Shown: positions 28,803 through 36,878 of the stretch, piece after piece
Position numbering within the stretch: position 1 is the stretch's first letter
Layout: each line of letters begins with the position of its first letter
Position numbers and translations under genes: made by a program
NCBI RefSeq assembly: GCF_002018365.1
Contig: NZ_MVKX01000003.1
Span: 1-64,000, forward strand
From: Acinetobacter amyesii
Lineage (GTDB): Bacteria; Pseudomonadota; Gammaproteobacteria; Pseudomonadales; Moraxellaceae
Direction: 5' to 3'
DNA length: 64,000 nt
Notes under the pieces: model-generated
What the model was told of the DNA's origin: nothing
Databases searched by the model: none
What the model saw: only the letters and a program-made list of their open reading frames with translations

Positions 28803-29360
28803 TTAAACATCAAAAACATAAGAGTCCAATTGTTCTAAAAACGCATCCACTGCAGTTGGTGACTCTAATCGAATCCATTGAATATGTTGATATTCAGGTG
28901 CATTCATCATCTGTAGATATTTTTCACGATTTTTTTTATGGGTTTTAATCATCCACCAAACGATTGAATCTCGACCAAACATTCGCCACAAACTTTCCTG
29001 ATTATTTGAATCCGGCCAAAGATCTTGTTTGGACTTAGCCCGAGAAATCGCGCGCTTTACAGAGCGGTATAAATTGACTGGAAACGGTAGATCGAGCCAA
29101 ATCACCGTATCTATTTCCGACCATTTCACCGGAATCGCCCGAGTATAGTTTCCATCGATAACATAACCATTTTTCGCTTTGGCAATTTCAGCTTCGATAC
29201 GTGCAAAAAAGATTTCGTCAGGACACTCCTGCCAGTCATCCAGCCAAAATAGGTTATCCAGTTCAATATAATGCAGCCCTAATTTTTCCGCCAAAGCTCT
29301 GGAAAAGGTTGATTTTCCAGTGGCCGATGTACCGACTACGTTTATTCTTTTCATTGTCAT
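28803..29360 (-). CDS. P-loop nucleoside/adenylate-kinase-like protein (FlaR type)
   Basis: A 185-residue P-loop kinase-like protein. Walker A is VVGTSATGKSTFSRALAEKL (about 8–27), followed by the YIELDNLFW motif seen in adenylate-kinase-related 'topology modulation' (FlaR-like) proteins, where an Asp follows strand 2. The VIDGNYTR stretch and the basic region KRAISRAKSKQ fit a lid segment. The natural substrate is unknown. ATGs at 29360 and 29354 are both possible. It is followed on the same strand by only the small 28678 gene. Confidence 0.8.
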   Translation of the reverse strand: MTMKRINVVGTSATGKSTFSRALAEKLGLHYIELDNLFWLDDWQECPDEIFFARIEAEIAKAKNGYVIDGNYTRAIPVKWSEIDTVIWLDLPFPVNLYRSVKRAISRAKSKQDLWPDSNNQESLWRMFGRDSIVWWMIKTHKKNREKYLQMMNAPEYQHIQWIRLESPTAVDAFLEQLDSYVFDV

Positions 29361-29423
29361 GATGATCTACTTGAGTCTGGTGAATCTACTTCAAGATAAC
29401 AGCATTGGATCTGTAGGTTAACT

Positions 29424-29804
29424 TTATTCTTCACGATAATCTAAACGATCTGCATCGATATTGATAAAGTCAGGCTTTGGGGTTTGTTCAAATTGAACGG
29501 CTAATATATGCGACTGAGTGGTTATGCATGCTTTTGCGACTCGATGCATCCCATCCATCACTCGACCACTGGCACATAAAATAATCGGATAACTTAAGTC
29601 CGCAGCATTTACCAATTGCAGATGTTCAATAATTTGCTGTGTGGTCGGTGCAGATTTTGGAAACCAATATGCTTCATTTAACTCTTGAATGTCATTTACA
29701 GGGATTTGCTGAATCTTAAAATTTTGACTGAGTTTTACTAAACGATGTACATCCCAAATATACGTATCATCACCTACTTGGCGGAAGTGATACTGTTTGC
29801 GCAT
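29424..29804 (-). CDS. Small ParB/sulfiredoxin-fold-like protein
   Basis: A 126-residue protein without signal or membrane segments. The segment YPIILCASGRVMDGMHRVAKA (about 71–91, here quoted in part: GRVMDGMHRVAKA) looks like the GxxxDGxHR motif of ParB N-terminal/sulfiredoxin folds, which bind nucleotides. There is no helix-turn-helix, so it is not a chromosome-partition protein. It lies 63 bp upstream of the P-loop kinase gene on the same strand, so the two may be expressed together. Function unknown. Confidence 0.6.
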   Translation of the reverse strand: MRKQYHFRQVGDDTYIWDVHRLVKLSQNFKIQQIPVNDIQELNEAYWFPKSAPTTQQIIEHLQLVNAADLSYPIILCASGRVMDGMHRVAKACITTQSHILAVQFEQTPKPDFINIDADRLDYREE

Positions 29805-29875
29805 CAGGCCGTTACCTTTTGAATCAAATTCAAGCTAAGATAGCTTACAATTGAAAAATAAAAAAATGATTCATT

Positions 29876-31030
29876 ATGCTAGATCATTACGAGCAATTTA
29901 TTCTGGGTTTGCAATATAACGCTCAACGCTTTTTTGACCAGAAGATTTACTATGACGAGATTTTGCACCCATGGTGCGGCCAAGCTTGCAACATTTTCTT
30001 GATTCGCGATTTTAAAACCAACGCATTACTACATGACTCAGTGGATCATTTGATCATGTATATGGCTGAAAAGCGGATTAGAACATGCTCACTTTATCCA
30101 TTTGATCTTCTTTTTGAGCATGCAAAACTGAATCAACATCCTCATTTTGACTTTGTAAAAACTAACTACCCTCTTGCTATTTTCCACAACAATTTAAATC
30201 AAGCCTTTGCACTGGTTCAAATCAATTCTGAAAAGAAAATTTTAGATATCAGCTCTATTGGTGATCCTCGGGAGTTTTGGGGTGCAAGTTCCACACAATT
30301 TCATGACGCATTAGGGCTGTTTACATTGATTGAGCTTAATCAACAACAGCGGAACGAATGCTTTTGCTTTGATAAAAAATCGAGCTGGGGCAGTTTAGTA
30401 AACAGCATTCAACTGGATTTATTTGAACATCCGTTTTCTACCCACATTCAGCCTCAATTTAAACTGATCCATAATTTATATTATTATGACCTTCAGGATG
30501 ACTCACTCCCTCTTCTTTTGGAGAATCATCAAGCTTCACCTCAAGTTGGATTAAGTCTGCTTGTAATGCTCAATTCAATCGAAGCTGCTATCAAAAATTT
30601 AAAACATGTAAAAAACGAAAACTCACCAATCTATTTATTTACAACCGAAGAGTATGCACAACTGTTGGATTATGAGTACAAACTGTCAGAGCACCATGTA
30701 TATATCACATGCTATACAGCCAATCATTTCAACCAAGAAAATTTAATCAATGATGAAGAGAAAGTTTTACTCAAACAACTACAGAAAAAATACCCCAAAG
30801 CTAATTATTTCAACGCAACATCTGATCAAGGTCTTTCCGCCACCAGCACTTCAACAGATAAAGTGCCTGAAAAACCATGGGTTGCATTTTTTTCTTTAGT
30901 TTTAATTTTTACCATGCTATTCGCTTTACTTTATGGCTTTTATTTACTTTTTAAACAATTTGAGTTTATAAAATTTGCCGCAATCACAATTGGCATCATT
31001 GTGTTTTTAGCCATATGGTCGAAAAAATAA
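29876..31030 (+). CDS. Unknown protein with two C-terminal membrane helices
   Basis: A 384-residue protein I do not recognise. Residues 1–330 are soluble and contain no signal peptide. About 337–360 (WVAFFSLVLIFTMLFALLYG) and 365–381 (FAAITIGIIVFLAIW) are two membrane helices at the very C-terminus, so the large domain should face the cytoplasm. The soluble part is rich in Asn, Gln, His and aromatic residues. The Shine-Dalgarno is weak. It ends in a terminator shared with rplT. Confidence 0.7.
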   Translation: MLDHYEQFILGLQYNAQRFFDQKIYYDEILHPWCGQACNIFLIRDFKTNALLHDSVDHLIMYMAEKRIRTCSLYPFDLLFEHAKLNQHPHFDFVKTNYPLAIFHNNLNQAFALVQINSEKKILDISSIGDPREFWGASSTQFHDALGLFTLIELNQQQRNECFCFDKKSSWGSLVNSIQLDLFEHPFSTHIQPQFKLIHNLYYYDLQDDSLPLLLENHQASPQVGLSLLVMLNSIEAAIKNLKHVKNENSPIYLFTTEEYAQLLDYEYKLSEHHVYITCYTANHFNQENLINDEEKVLLKQLQKKYPKANYFNATSDQGLSATSTSTDKVPEKPWVAFFSLVLIFTMLFALLYGFYLLFKQFEFIKFAAITIGIIVFLAIWSKK

Positions 31031-31053
31031 GATGTTTAATAAAATTCGTCCAT

Positions 31054-31085
31054 AAAAAAAGACCGCTAAAAGCGGTCTCTTTTTA
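31054..31085. terminator. Bidirectional terminator between the unknown gene and rplT
   Basis: Stem GACCGCT / AGCGGTC with flanking A- and T-runs, loop AAA. It ends the rpmI–rplT transcript before pheS. Confidence 0.85.
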
Positions 31086-31097
31086 AGTCATAAAGAC

Positions 31098-31457
31098 TTA
31101 TGCAGCTAATGCATCTTTAGCTTTAGAAGCTAAAGCAGCAAATGCAACTGCGTCATGCATAGCGATGTCAGCAAGTACGCGACGGTCGATAATCACTTGA
31201 GCTTTTTTCAAGCCAGCAATCATACGGCTGTACGACAAACCATTTTGACGAGCACCGGCATTGATACGCGCAATCCATAGAGCACGGAATTGACGTTTCT
31301 TTTGACGACGGTCACGGTAAGCATATTGACCTGCTTTGATTACTGCTTGGAACGCTACGCGATATACGCGTGAACGAGCGCCGTAGTAACCTTTAGCACG
31401 AGCAAGAATTTTTTTATGACGGCGATGAGCCTGTACACCACGTTTAACACGAGCCAT
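31098..31457 (-). CDS. rplT: 50S ribosomal protein L20
   Basis: Assembly protein of the large subunit, 119 aa, highly basic, with the family's [16 protein letters not shown] start and the [13 protein letters not shown] end. It lies 12 bp after rpmI. In E. coli L20 represses rpmI–rplT translation by binding upstream RNA. Confidence 0.98.
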   Translation of the reverse strand: MARVKRGVQAHRRHKKILARAKGYYGARSRVYRVAFQAVIKAGQYAYRDRRQKKRQFRALWIARINAGARQNGLSYSRMIAGLKKAQVIIDRRVLADIAMHDAVAFAALASKAKDALAA

Positions 31458-31469
31458 TTATAAATCTCC

Positions 31470-31664
31470 TTAGATGTATGGGCACATACGGCGAACTGAA
31501 GCAACGTCACTTACGTGAACCATTACACAGCCACGTAATTGACGGATACGCTTAGCAGATTTTTTGGTCAAAATGTGTCGTTTGAACGCTTGGTGACGTT
31601 TAAAACCGTTTGCAGTTGGCTTGAAGCGTTTAGCTGCACCACGGCGAGTTTTCATCTTAGGCAT
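31470..31664 (-). CDS. rpmI: 50S ribosomal protein L35
   Basis: 64-residue basic ribosomal protein with the family start [15 protein letters not shown]. The ATG at 31664 has AGAGG six bases upstream; the in-frame ATG ten codons earlier falls in the leader. In this genome rpmI is not next to infC, so it must have its own promoter; a structured leader is described separately. Confidence 0.97.
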   Translation of the reverse strand: MPKMKTRRGAAKRFKPTANGFKRHQAFKRHILTKKSAKRIRQLRGCVMVHVSDVASVRRMCPYI

Positions 31665-31680
31665 AAGAACCTCTTTTGAA

Positions 31681-31725
31681 CACCTGTTCGGCACGTCTGC
31701 ACCATTGCAAAGACGCCCTGCAGGT
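31681..31725 (-). promoter_or_regulatory. Structured leader hairpin upstream of rpmI
   Basis: In the rpmI RNA leader, an outer 5-bp stem ACCUG/CAGGU encloses an inner imperfect stem (GGGCGUCU…/…AGACGUGCC plus GCA/UGC) with an AUGG loop. It ends about ten bases before the Shine-Dalgarno of rpmI and has no U-tract, so it is not a terminator. An L20 autoregulatory element is the natural guess. Confidence 0.5.
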
Positions 31726-31857
31726 AAGGGAGCGAGTATTCTAAAGCATCTGTGCTCAAAACAAAAGCGAATCTTTCTACCGAATATCGATCTTAATTAA
31801 TTTTCTGATATAGATTTTCCGATGATTTTATAAGCGCTGCCCAATAAGGCTTATATA

Positions 31858-33150
31858 ATGTCGGCACGCCAACTATTAATGTCCATTATGAAACCTGCAC
31901 AGGATGCTTTTGCAGCCCTACGTTATCGGGATTTCTCGATTGTTACGCTCAATCAATTTTGTCTGACCTTAGCCATTTTGATTCAAGAAATTATCGTTGC
32001 TTATTCACTGTATCAAATCACCAAAGACCCTCTAACACTGGGCTTAATTGGTTTAGCCGAAGCAATTCCATTTATTGCTCTCTCTTTGTGGGGAGGATAT
32101 TTTGCAGATCGTTTCAATAAACAGACCATTATGAAAATTTGTCTGTTTTTTTCTGTACCGATGCCACTGATTCTTTGGGGGCTTTTTCACCAATATGGGC
32201 TCGGGCAAATTGATGTCACCCAACTGTCTTGGGGGATTTATGCGGTCATTTTTGGGCTTGGAACGATCCGAGGTTTCTATAATCCGTCTGCAACGTCGCT
32301 TAAACCTTTTTTGATCCCGCGGGAGCTCTATGCCAATGGTGCAACATGGACAACGATTGGTTGGCAAAGTGGGGTGATTATTGGGCCAATGCTCGGCGGT
32401 TTCATGTTGGCATTTTTAGGCCGTGAAACAAGTTTGCTCAGTGTTGCAGCACTACTAACGCTCTGCTTCGTCCTTATTAATCTGCTCAGTAAACGCAGTT
32501 TCCCTAAAATTGAATCTGACAATTTAAAAGATAGTTTAAGTGAAGGTTTTCGTTTTATCTGGAAAACCAAAATTGTCCTTTGGGCGATTTCACTCGATTT
32601 GGTTTCTGTGCTTTTTGGTGGCGTGATTGCCCTCTTACCGATTTTTGCCGAAGATATTTTAAAAGTGGGGCCTGAAGGTTTAGGCTACTTACGCGCAGCT
32701 CCGTCTATTGGCGCACTCATCACCATGATTGCACTAACCAAATTCCCTCCAACCCATCATGCATGGCGTAATATGTTATTGGCTGTAGCAGGTTTTGGTG
32801 TATTTACCATTTTATTCGCATTTTCAAGCAATCTTTGGTTATCACTCTTTGCACTGGCAATGACTGGCGCATGTGACAGCATCTCTGTGGTGGTTCGCCA
32901 AACCATTTTACAGCTCTACCCGCCGGAAAATATGCGTGGGCGTGTTGCCGCGGTCAATGGCATGTTTGTCTCCAGTAGTAATGAACTCGGTGCATTTGAA
33001 TCTGGATTGGCTGCAAAATATATGGGCACGATCATGGCGACACTGTTTGGTGGCTGTATGACCATGGCTGTAGTTGCGATCAGTTGGGCAAAAACCCGTG
33101 ATTTGTTTAAAGTAGATATCACCCAAAGTCATGATGATTTAAAAAAATAA
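31858..33150 (+). CDS. Major facilitator superfamily transporter (EntS-like)
   Basis: A 430-residue, 12-helix inner-membrane transporter. It begins with FAALRYRDFSIVTLNQF, contains the signature loop GGYFADRFNKQTIMK between TM2 and TM3 (about 80–95), and the region DSISVVVRQTILQLYPPENMRGRV typical of the EntS/UMF1-like drug or siderophore exporters (quoted here: RQTILQLYPPENMRGRV). Substrate unknown. ATG at 31858 with AAGG nine bases upstream; ATGs at 31879 and 31888 are alternatives. Followed by a terminator. A decayed copy of its 3' end occurs at 33701–33754. Confidence 0.88.
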   Translation: MSARQLLMSIMKPAQDAFAALRYRDFSIVTLNQFCLTLAILIQEIIVAYSLYQITKDPLTLGLIGLAEAIPFIALSLWGGYFADRFNKQTIMKICLFFSVPMPLILWGLFHQYGLGQIDVTQLSWGIYAVIFGLGTIRGFYNPSATSLKPFLIPRELYANGATWTTIGWQSGVIIGPMLGGFMLAFLGRETSLLSVAALLTLCFVLINLLSKRSFPKIESDNLKDSLSEGFRFIWKTKIVLWAISLDLVSVLFGGVIALLPIFAEDILKVGPEGLGYLRAAPSIGALITMIALTKFPPTHHAWRNMLLAVAGFGVFTILFAFSSNLWLSLFALAMTGACDSISVVVRQTILQLYPPENMRGRVAAVNGMFVSSSNELGAFESGLAAKYMGTIMATLFGGCMTMAVVAISWAKTRDLFKVDITQSHDDLKK

Positions 33151-33166
33151 ATTTACCGATCATATT

Positions 33167-33198
33167 AAGGGCAAATATTCATTTTGCCCTTTTTTTTA
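33167..33198 (+). terminator. Terminator after the MFS gene
   Basis: Stem AAGGGCAAA / TTTGCCCTT followed by eight T. Confidence 0.8.
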
Positions 33199-33252
33199 TG
33201 GATGATTTATACTCATTTTCCTCCTTTATTTTAATAATTTAAGATTTATTTT

Positions 33253-33612
33253 ATGAAAATTAAAACATTGATTTTACTGAGCAGTATTTTATGTGGCTAT
33301 TCTTATGCCGAAACAGATATAAATAACAGCCCTAAAGAGCTTAAATTACAATCTAGTGGTGTTAGTTTTCTTAGAACACCAAAAATTGACGTTAATGAAA
33401 ATGATCTAAAAGGTAAATCTCATCAATTTCTTGCACGTTTATATGTAAATGAGATAGGTAAAGTGACTCAAGTCGAAACTCTCAAAAGTACAGGCTTAGA
33501 TGCTTTGGATCAAAAAATCAGCGCATCCTTAAGAGGTGCAAGATTTAAACCGTATATAGAGAATGGTCAAGCCACTTCATTTATTATTCAACTACCTATT
33601 AAACTAAATTAG
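33253..33612 (+). CDS. Exported TonB C-terminal-like domain protein (single domain)
   Basis: A 119-residue protein with a signal peptide (cleaved near SYA, residue 19). The mature part is a single TonB_C-like fold: strand 'FLARLYVNEIGKVTQVETLKSTG', then DALDQKISASLRGARFKPYIENG (quoted in part: ARFKPYIENG). It lacks the N-terminal membrane anchor and proline-rich region of true TonB, so it cannot be a classic energy transducer. Two relatives follow at 33859 and 35547. The gene may have been longer: the sequence just downstream resembles the next part of the 33859 protein, in another frame. Confidence 0.75.
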   Translation: MKIKTLILLSSILCGYSYAETDINNSPKELKLQSSGVSFLRTPKIDVNENDLKGKSHQFLARLYVNEIGKVTQVETLKSTGLDALDQKISASLRGARFKPYIENGQATSFIIQLPIKLN

Positions 33613-33622
33613 GGAACAAAAT

Positions 33623-33754
33623 ACTGATTCCGCAAGTCGTATTCCACCTAAATGCAAAATAGAACTTCATTCAAATGTTTATGATGCTGAACGCAAAAAC
33701 GCAAAAACCCGTGACTTATTTGGAATCGACATTACCCATCAGTCAAAAAAATAA
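33623..33754 (+). pseudogene. Remnant: TonB_C-type linker followed by a second MFS gene 3' end
   Basis: Codons 33701–33754 read AKTRDLFGIDITHQSKK-stop, close to the real MFS end (AKTRDLFKVDITQSHDDLKK-stop); 18 of the first 20 bases are identical. The 70 bases before it, in the same frame, read PPKCKIELHSNVYDAE, faintly like PECDFNFDSKVWNAQ in the 33859 protein. There is no start codon and no intact gene. Confidence 0.6.
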
Positions 33755-33858
33755 TGGCATATTTTCCATTTAAACCTTGCCAGTATTTCCAATACAGGAA
33801 ATACTGCGCAGCAATATCGACGCATTCATCACTCACTTTGTGATCTTAGAATAGACTT

Positions 33859-34593
33859 ATGAAACAATATCTGTGCTTAACCCTTTTGGCCTGCGCTCCA
33901 TTTTCTACAGCGTTTAGTGCTTCAACCAAAACCCACCAACTTCCGGCACAGAATATTGAAGTTGCTCCTGCACATTTAACCACGCGCTTAAATTGGTCGG
34001 TTTTTCCAAAACCGGTATATGCCAATGAAGACCTCAAGCAACGTGACCGCGCGGCCATTATTCGTGTCACAGCGAATGCAAAAGGCACAATTACCGATGC
34101 AAGTGTTGAAGAAAGTACTGGTGTCGATCAACTCGACCGAATCTTAATTTCTGCTGTCAAAAAAGCTAAAGTCAAACCACATTTAGAAAATGGTGAAGCC
34201 AAAGCCATTATTGGCTATCAAGCGTTTAATTTGAGAGTTAAAGGCAATACGCCTGAATGTGATTTCAACTTTGATTCAAAAGTTTGGAATGCACAAAGTG
34301 CAGATAAGAAAACACCATTCCAATATGTATCTCAACCAAAATTAGATCTCACTAGTCATGAATTGAAACAGCACGATCGTAAAGTCAAATTTAACTTTAA
34401 AGTGGATAAACACGGACAAGTAAAAAAGGTGAAGATCAAGCAAGGCTCTGGCATTTATGCACTCGATCAGAAAGTCGTTGAAGCACTAAGAAATAGTCAG
34501 ATCTCGGTTAAACGTACTGCGAGCACCCTATGGGTCTACAAAAAGTCGAACTTTAAAGATGAAATTCAATTTAAAGTGAATGGCTGTAAATAA
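33859..34593 (+). CDS. Exported protein with two TonB C-terminal-like domains
   Basis: A 244-residue exported protein: signal peptide 1–20 (cleavage after FSA), then two tandem TonB_C-like domains at about 45–130 and 150–240. Domain 1 contains VEESTGVDQLDRILISAVKK and KPHLENG; domain 2 contains IKQGSGIYALDQKVVEALRN. Two cysteines (Cys135 region and the C-terminal CK) could form a disulfide in the periplasm. As with its neighbours there is no anchor or proline-rich spacer, so this is not a functional TonB. A terminator follows. Function unknown. Confidence 0.75.
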   Translation: MKQYLCLTLLACAPFSTAFSASTKTHQLPAQNIEVAPAHLTTRLNWSVFPKPVYANEDLKQRDRAAIIRVTANAKGTITDASVEESTGVDQLDRILISAVKKAKVKPHLENGEAKAIIGYQAFNLRVKGNTPECDFNFDSKVWNAQSADKKTPFQYVSQPKLDLTSHELKQHDRKVKFNFKVDKHGQVKKVKIKQGSGIYALDQKVVEALRNSQISVKRTASTLWVYKKSNFKDEIQFKVNGCK

Positions 34594-34613
34594 ATAATAG
34601 ATGCAACATTTCA

Positions 34614-34648
34614 AACAGGGATTGAATCTTTCAATGCCCTGTTTTTTA
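34614..34648. terminator. Bidirectional terminator after the double TonB_C gene
   Basis: Stem AACAGGGATTGA / TCAATgCCCTGTT with one bulged base and T-run, between convergent genes. Confidence 0.8.
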
Positions 34649-34650
34649 TC

Positions 34651-35079
34651 TCAGAAAAAGCCTAAAAATATAAGATAAATACAGAGATAACGCCCTGTTT
34701 TGGCCACGGTAACCATGAACACAAAGCGCCAGAAGTTTTCTTTCATTAAACCCGCAATTAAAGTAATTGGGTCTCCAATAATCGGCAGCCAACTCAGTAG
34801 CAAAGACCAATAGCCATATTTGTGATAAATGCCCTGTGCCTGCTGCATTTTCGGCTCTGACACGGGAAACCATGTTTTATTTTTATAATGTTCTACTTTT
34901 AAACCGAGCCACCAATTCACACAAGAACCGAGAATATTACCAATACTGGCCACCACAATCAGCAGCCATGAGTTATGTTGACCATAGCTCAACAAGCCGA
35001 GCAATACGGCCTCGGACTGTAAAGGAAGTAAGGTCGCTGCCCCAAATGCCGCGAAGAATAAAACTAAAAATGACCACAT
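34651..35079 (-). CDS. yqaA: YqaA/DedA family inner-membrane protein
   Basis: A 142-residue protein of the YqaA branch of the DedA (SNARE-associated) superfamily, thought to take part in membrane lipid homeostasis. It shows the family motifs: FAAFGAATLLPLQSEAVL at the start, GSCVNWWLGL (about 51–60) and the C-terminal WLPIIGDPITLIAGLMK stretch, with about four membrane segments. It lies 12 bp after the 99-residue membrane protein gene on the same strand. Confidence 0.9.
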   Translation of the reverse strand: MWSFLVLFFAAFGAATLLPLQSEAVLLGLLSYGQHNSWLLIVVASIGNILGSCVNWWLGLKVEHYKNKTWFPVSEPKMQQAQGIYHKYGYWSLLLSWLPIIGDPITLIAGLMKENFWRFVFMVTVAKTGRYLCIYLIFLGFF

Positions 35080-35091
35080 CGAAACAAATGC

Positions 35092-35376
35092 TTAGAGACC
35101 TAATTTTTTCTTCGACTTCAAATATTCAAAATTTGACCAAAGCACTGCGGCAATAATCACAACGATTCTCGACCATTTATATTGTGAAGAAATCGGTTCA
35201 ATCGCAGCCCGCATCAAGTTTTGATCCTTGGTATGTAAATCTGCAAGAATATTTTGCACATGCACAATTTCCGCGACAAATAGCACTAAACAGCCTGCAA
35301 TACCAAAAATAATACTCCAATAGATTCTTGGGTTATTTTCAACAATACGGGTAAAATTTAAGAAAAAGTCTTTCAT
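35092..35376 (-). CDS. Small membrane protein of unknown function
   Basis: A 94-residue protein with two membrane helices (about 18–38, YWSIIFGIAGCLVLFVAEIV, and 70–85, IVVIIAAVLW) and a basic C-terminus (KSKKKLGL). The ATG at 35376 is chosen; an in-frame TTG five codons earlier is possible. It lies directly upstream of yqaA and is probably co-transcribed. No family recognised. Confidence 0.7.
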   Translation of the reverse strand: MKDFFLNFTRIVENNPRIYWSIIFGIAGCLVLFVAEIVHVQNILADLHTKDQNLMRAAIEPISSQYKWSRIVVIIAAVLWSNFEYLKSKKKLGL

Positions 35377-35546
35377 CGCAAAATCGTCCAACTAAGCCGT
35401 CAACATCGTGTTCTTTTCGGCAGCGCCGCATTCTAACACAGCCTTAGAATTTTCTTCCGTCCCATCTAAAATCTTAAGGTGAGTCTTTCCGCACTTTACT
35501 TTTATGCATGAGACTTCTAATCTGCCACGCAAATATTAAAAAATTT

Positions 35547-35960
35547 ATGAAAAAAATTCTCAGCCTTAGTTTTATCGTGTTCTTACAAAGTTTGACTGCT
35601 TTATATGCACAAGTTCCTTCTGAGATTGCCAAACAACACGTGATTACACAAGATCAAATTCTTTGGAAAAAGCGACCTATTTTCAACTTCAACAATGACG
35701 ATCTTGGCAATCAAAATCGTGACCTCAGTTTCAAATTATATGTTTTAGCCACTGGCGAAGTTAAAAAAGCTGAATTAATCAAAAGCTCTGGACTCACGCA
35801 CATTGACAAGCGGGTTGAACAGTCACTTTTACGTGCCAAGTTCAAACCTTATATCGAAAATGGTGTCGCTTACCCCTTTGTTGCCGTACAACCCTTTTCA
35901 CTCAAGACCCTGAAAGAAAACCAAAGACCTTGGTGGAAAAAGCTTCTATTCATTCCATAA
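35547..35960 (+). CDS. Exported TonB C-terminal-like domain protein (third of the cluster)
   Basis: A 137-residue exported protein starting at the ATG at 35547, which begins the signal peptide MKKILSLSFIVFLQSLTALYA (21 residues; quoted in part: KKILSLSFIVF). An earlier in-frame ATG at 35508 would add 13 residues before it. The mature part is one TonB_C-like domain with SSGLTHIDKRVEQSLLRAKF and KPYIENGVAYPF, very like the 33253 protein (ARFKPYIENG). The C-terminus is basic and aromatic. Function unknown. Confidence 0.72.
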   Translation: MKKILSLSFIVFLQSLTALYAQVPSEIAKQHVITQDQILWKKRPIFNFNNDDLGNQNRDLSFKLYVLATGEVKKAELIKSSGLTHIDKRVEQSLLRAKFKPYIENGVAYPFVAVQPFSLKTLKENQRPWWKKLLFIP

Positions 35961-35991
35961 AAAAAGAGCATGTTTCCATGCACTTTTTTTT
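35959..35991. terminator. Bidirectional terminator between the TonB_C-like gene and the GST gene
   Basis: Stem AAAAAGAGCATG / CATGCACTTTTT with one A–A mismatch and long A- and T-runs. Confidence 0.75.
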
Positions 35992-36607
35992 AAACCTGTA
36001 TCGCTAAGGCTTTTTGTACCGCTGGACGGGCCGTCAGTCGATCAATATAGTCTTTCACGTATGGATAATCTTCCAACTGAATTTGCTGCCATTCATGACG
36101 CAGCGCCCAAGGCAGAATAGCCATATCTGCAATCGAATACTCTCCCGCCACAAATTTTTGACCAATCAACTGATGATTCAAAACCTTATATAAGCGTTTA
36201 GTTTCATTGACATAACGTTCAGTTGCATATGGAATGCGTTCAGGTGCAAAACGACTAAAATGATGATTTTGTCCTAACATGGGCCCAAAACCACTCATTT
36301 GCCACATCAACCATTGTTCAACTTCAACGCGCTCAAACTCATCTTCTGGATAATACAAACCTGTTTTACGTCCAAGATATTGCAGAATCGCACCAGACTC
36401 AAAAACTGAAATCGACTCTCCTCGTGGGCCATTCTGATCCACGATTGCAGGGATTTTATTGTTCGGAGAAATTCTTAAGAAGTCTGGCTGAAATTGGTCA
36501 TTTTCCAAAATATTAATCGGAAAAATTTGGTATTCCAAACCCATTTCTTCTAAAGCGATGGTAATTTTATGGCCATTGGGTGTGCCCCAATAGTAGAGGT
36601 CAATCAT
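35990..36607 (-). CDS. Glutathione S-transferase, YfcG/Nu-class type
   Basis: A 205-residue GST with an N-terminal thioredoxin-fold domain (residues 1–85) and a C-terminal helical domain. The active-site stretch YYWGTPNGHKITI (about 5–17) matches the TPNG signature of YfcG/Nu-class GSTs, which have disulfide-bond oxidoreductase activity with glutathione. The Pro of cis-loop NNKIPAIVD and the ESGAILQYL motif are present. Single gene; its physiological substrate is unknown. Confidence 0.9.
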   Translation of the reverse strand: MIDLYYWGTPNGHKITIALEEMGLEYQIFPINILENDQFQPDFLRISPNNKIPAIVDQNGPRGESISVFESGAILQYLGRKTGLYYPEDEFERVEVEQWLMWQMSGFGPMLGQNHHFSRFAPERIPYATERYVNETKRLYKVLNHQLIGQKFVAGEYSIADMAILPWALRHEWQQIQLEDYPYVKDYIDRLTARPAVQKALAIQV

Positions 36608-36878
36608 ATATTTTTCCTATGAATATTCTCGTTTTTAGTTCAGGTTATGCAATTTTATCTGCATTTTATAACATGAATTTAATACAAAAGCCTTAAGCCT
36701 AACTGAATTTTTCAGCGACATTTATGCACTTTATTTATTTAGTATTCTCTAAAATTTTGGCTTTACAGTATTTATAATTTAGCTCATATTTTATGCTAAG
36801 AAATGATTTTTCAAATATATTCCAAACAAGACAAATCCAATAATCTCAAATAAAAAATCAACTTATACAGGTTCAATT

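Noticed and set aside
36608..36878. AT-rich gap between the GST gene and the SPFH-tail gene
   Set aside because: Looked for a small gene, tRNA or repeat; nothing but A/T-rich promoter-like sequence.
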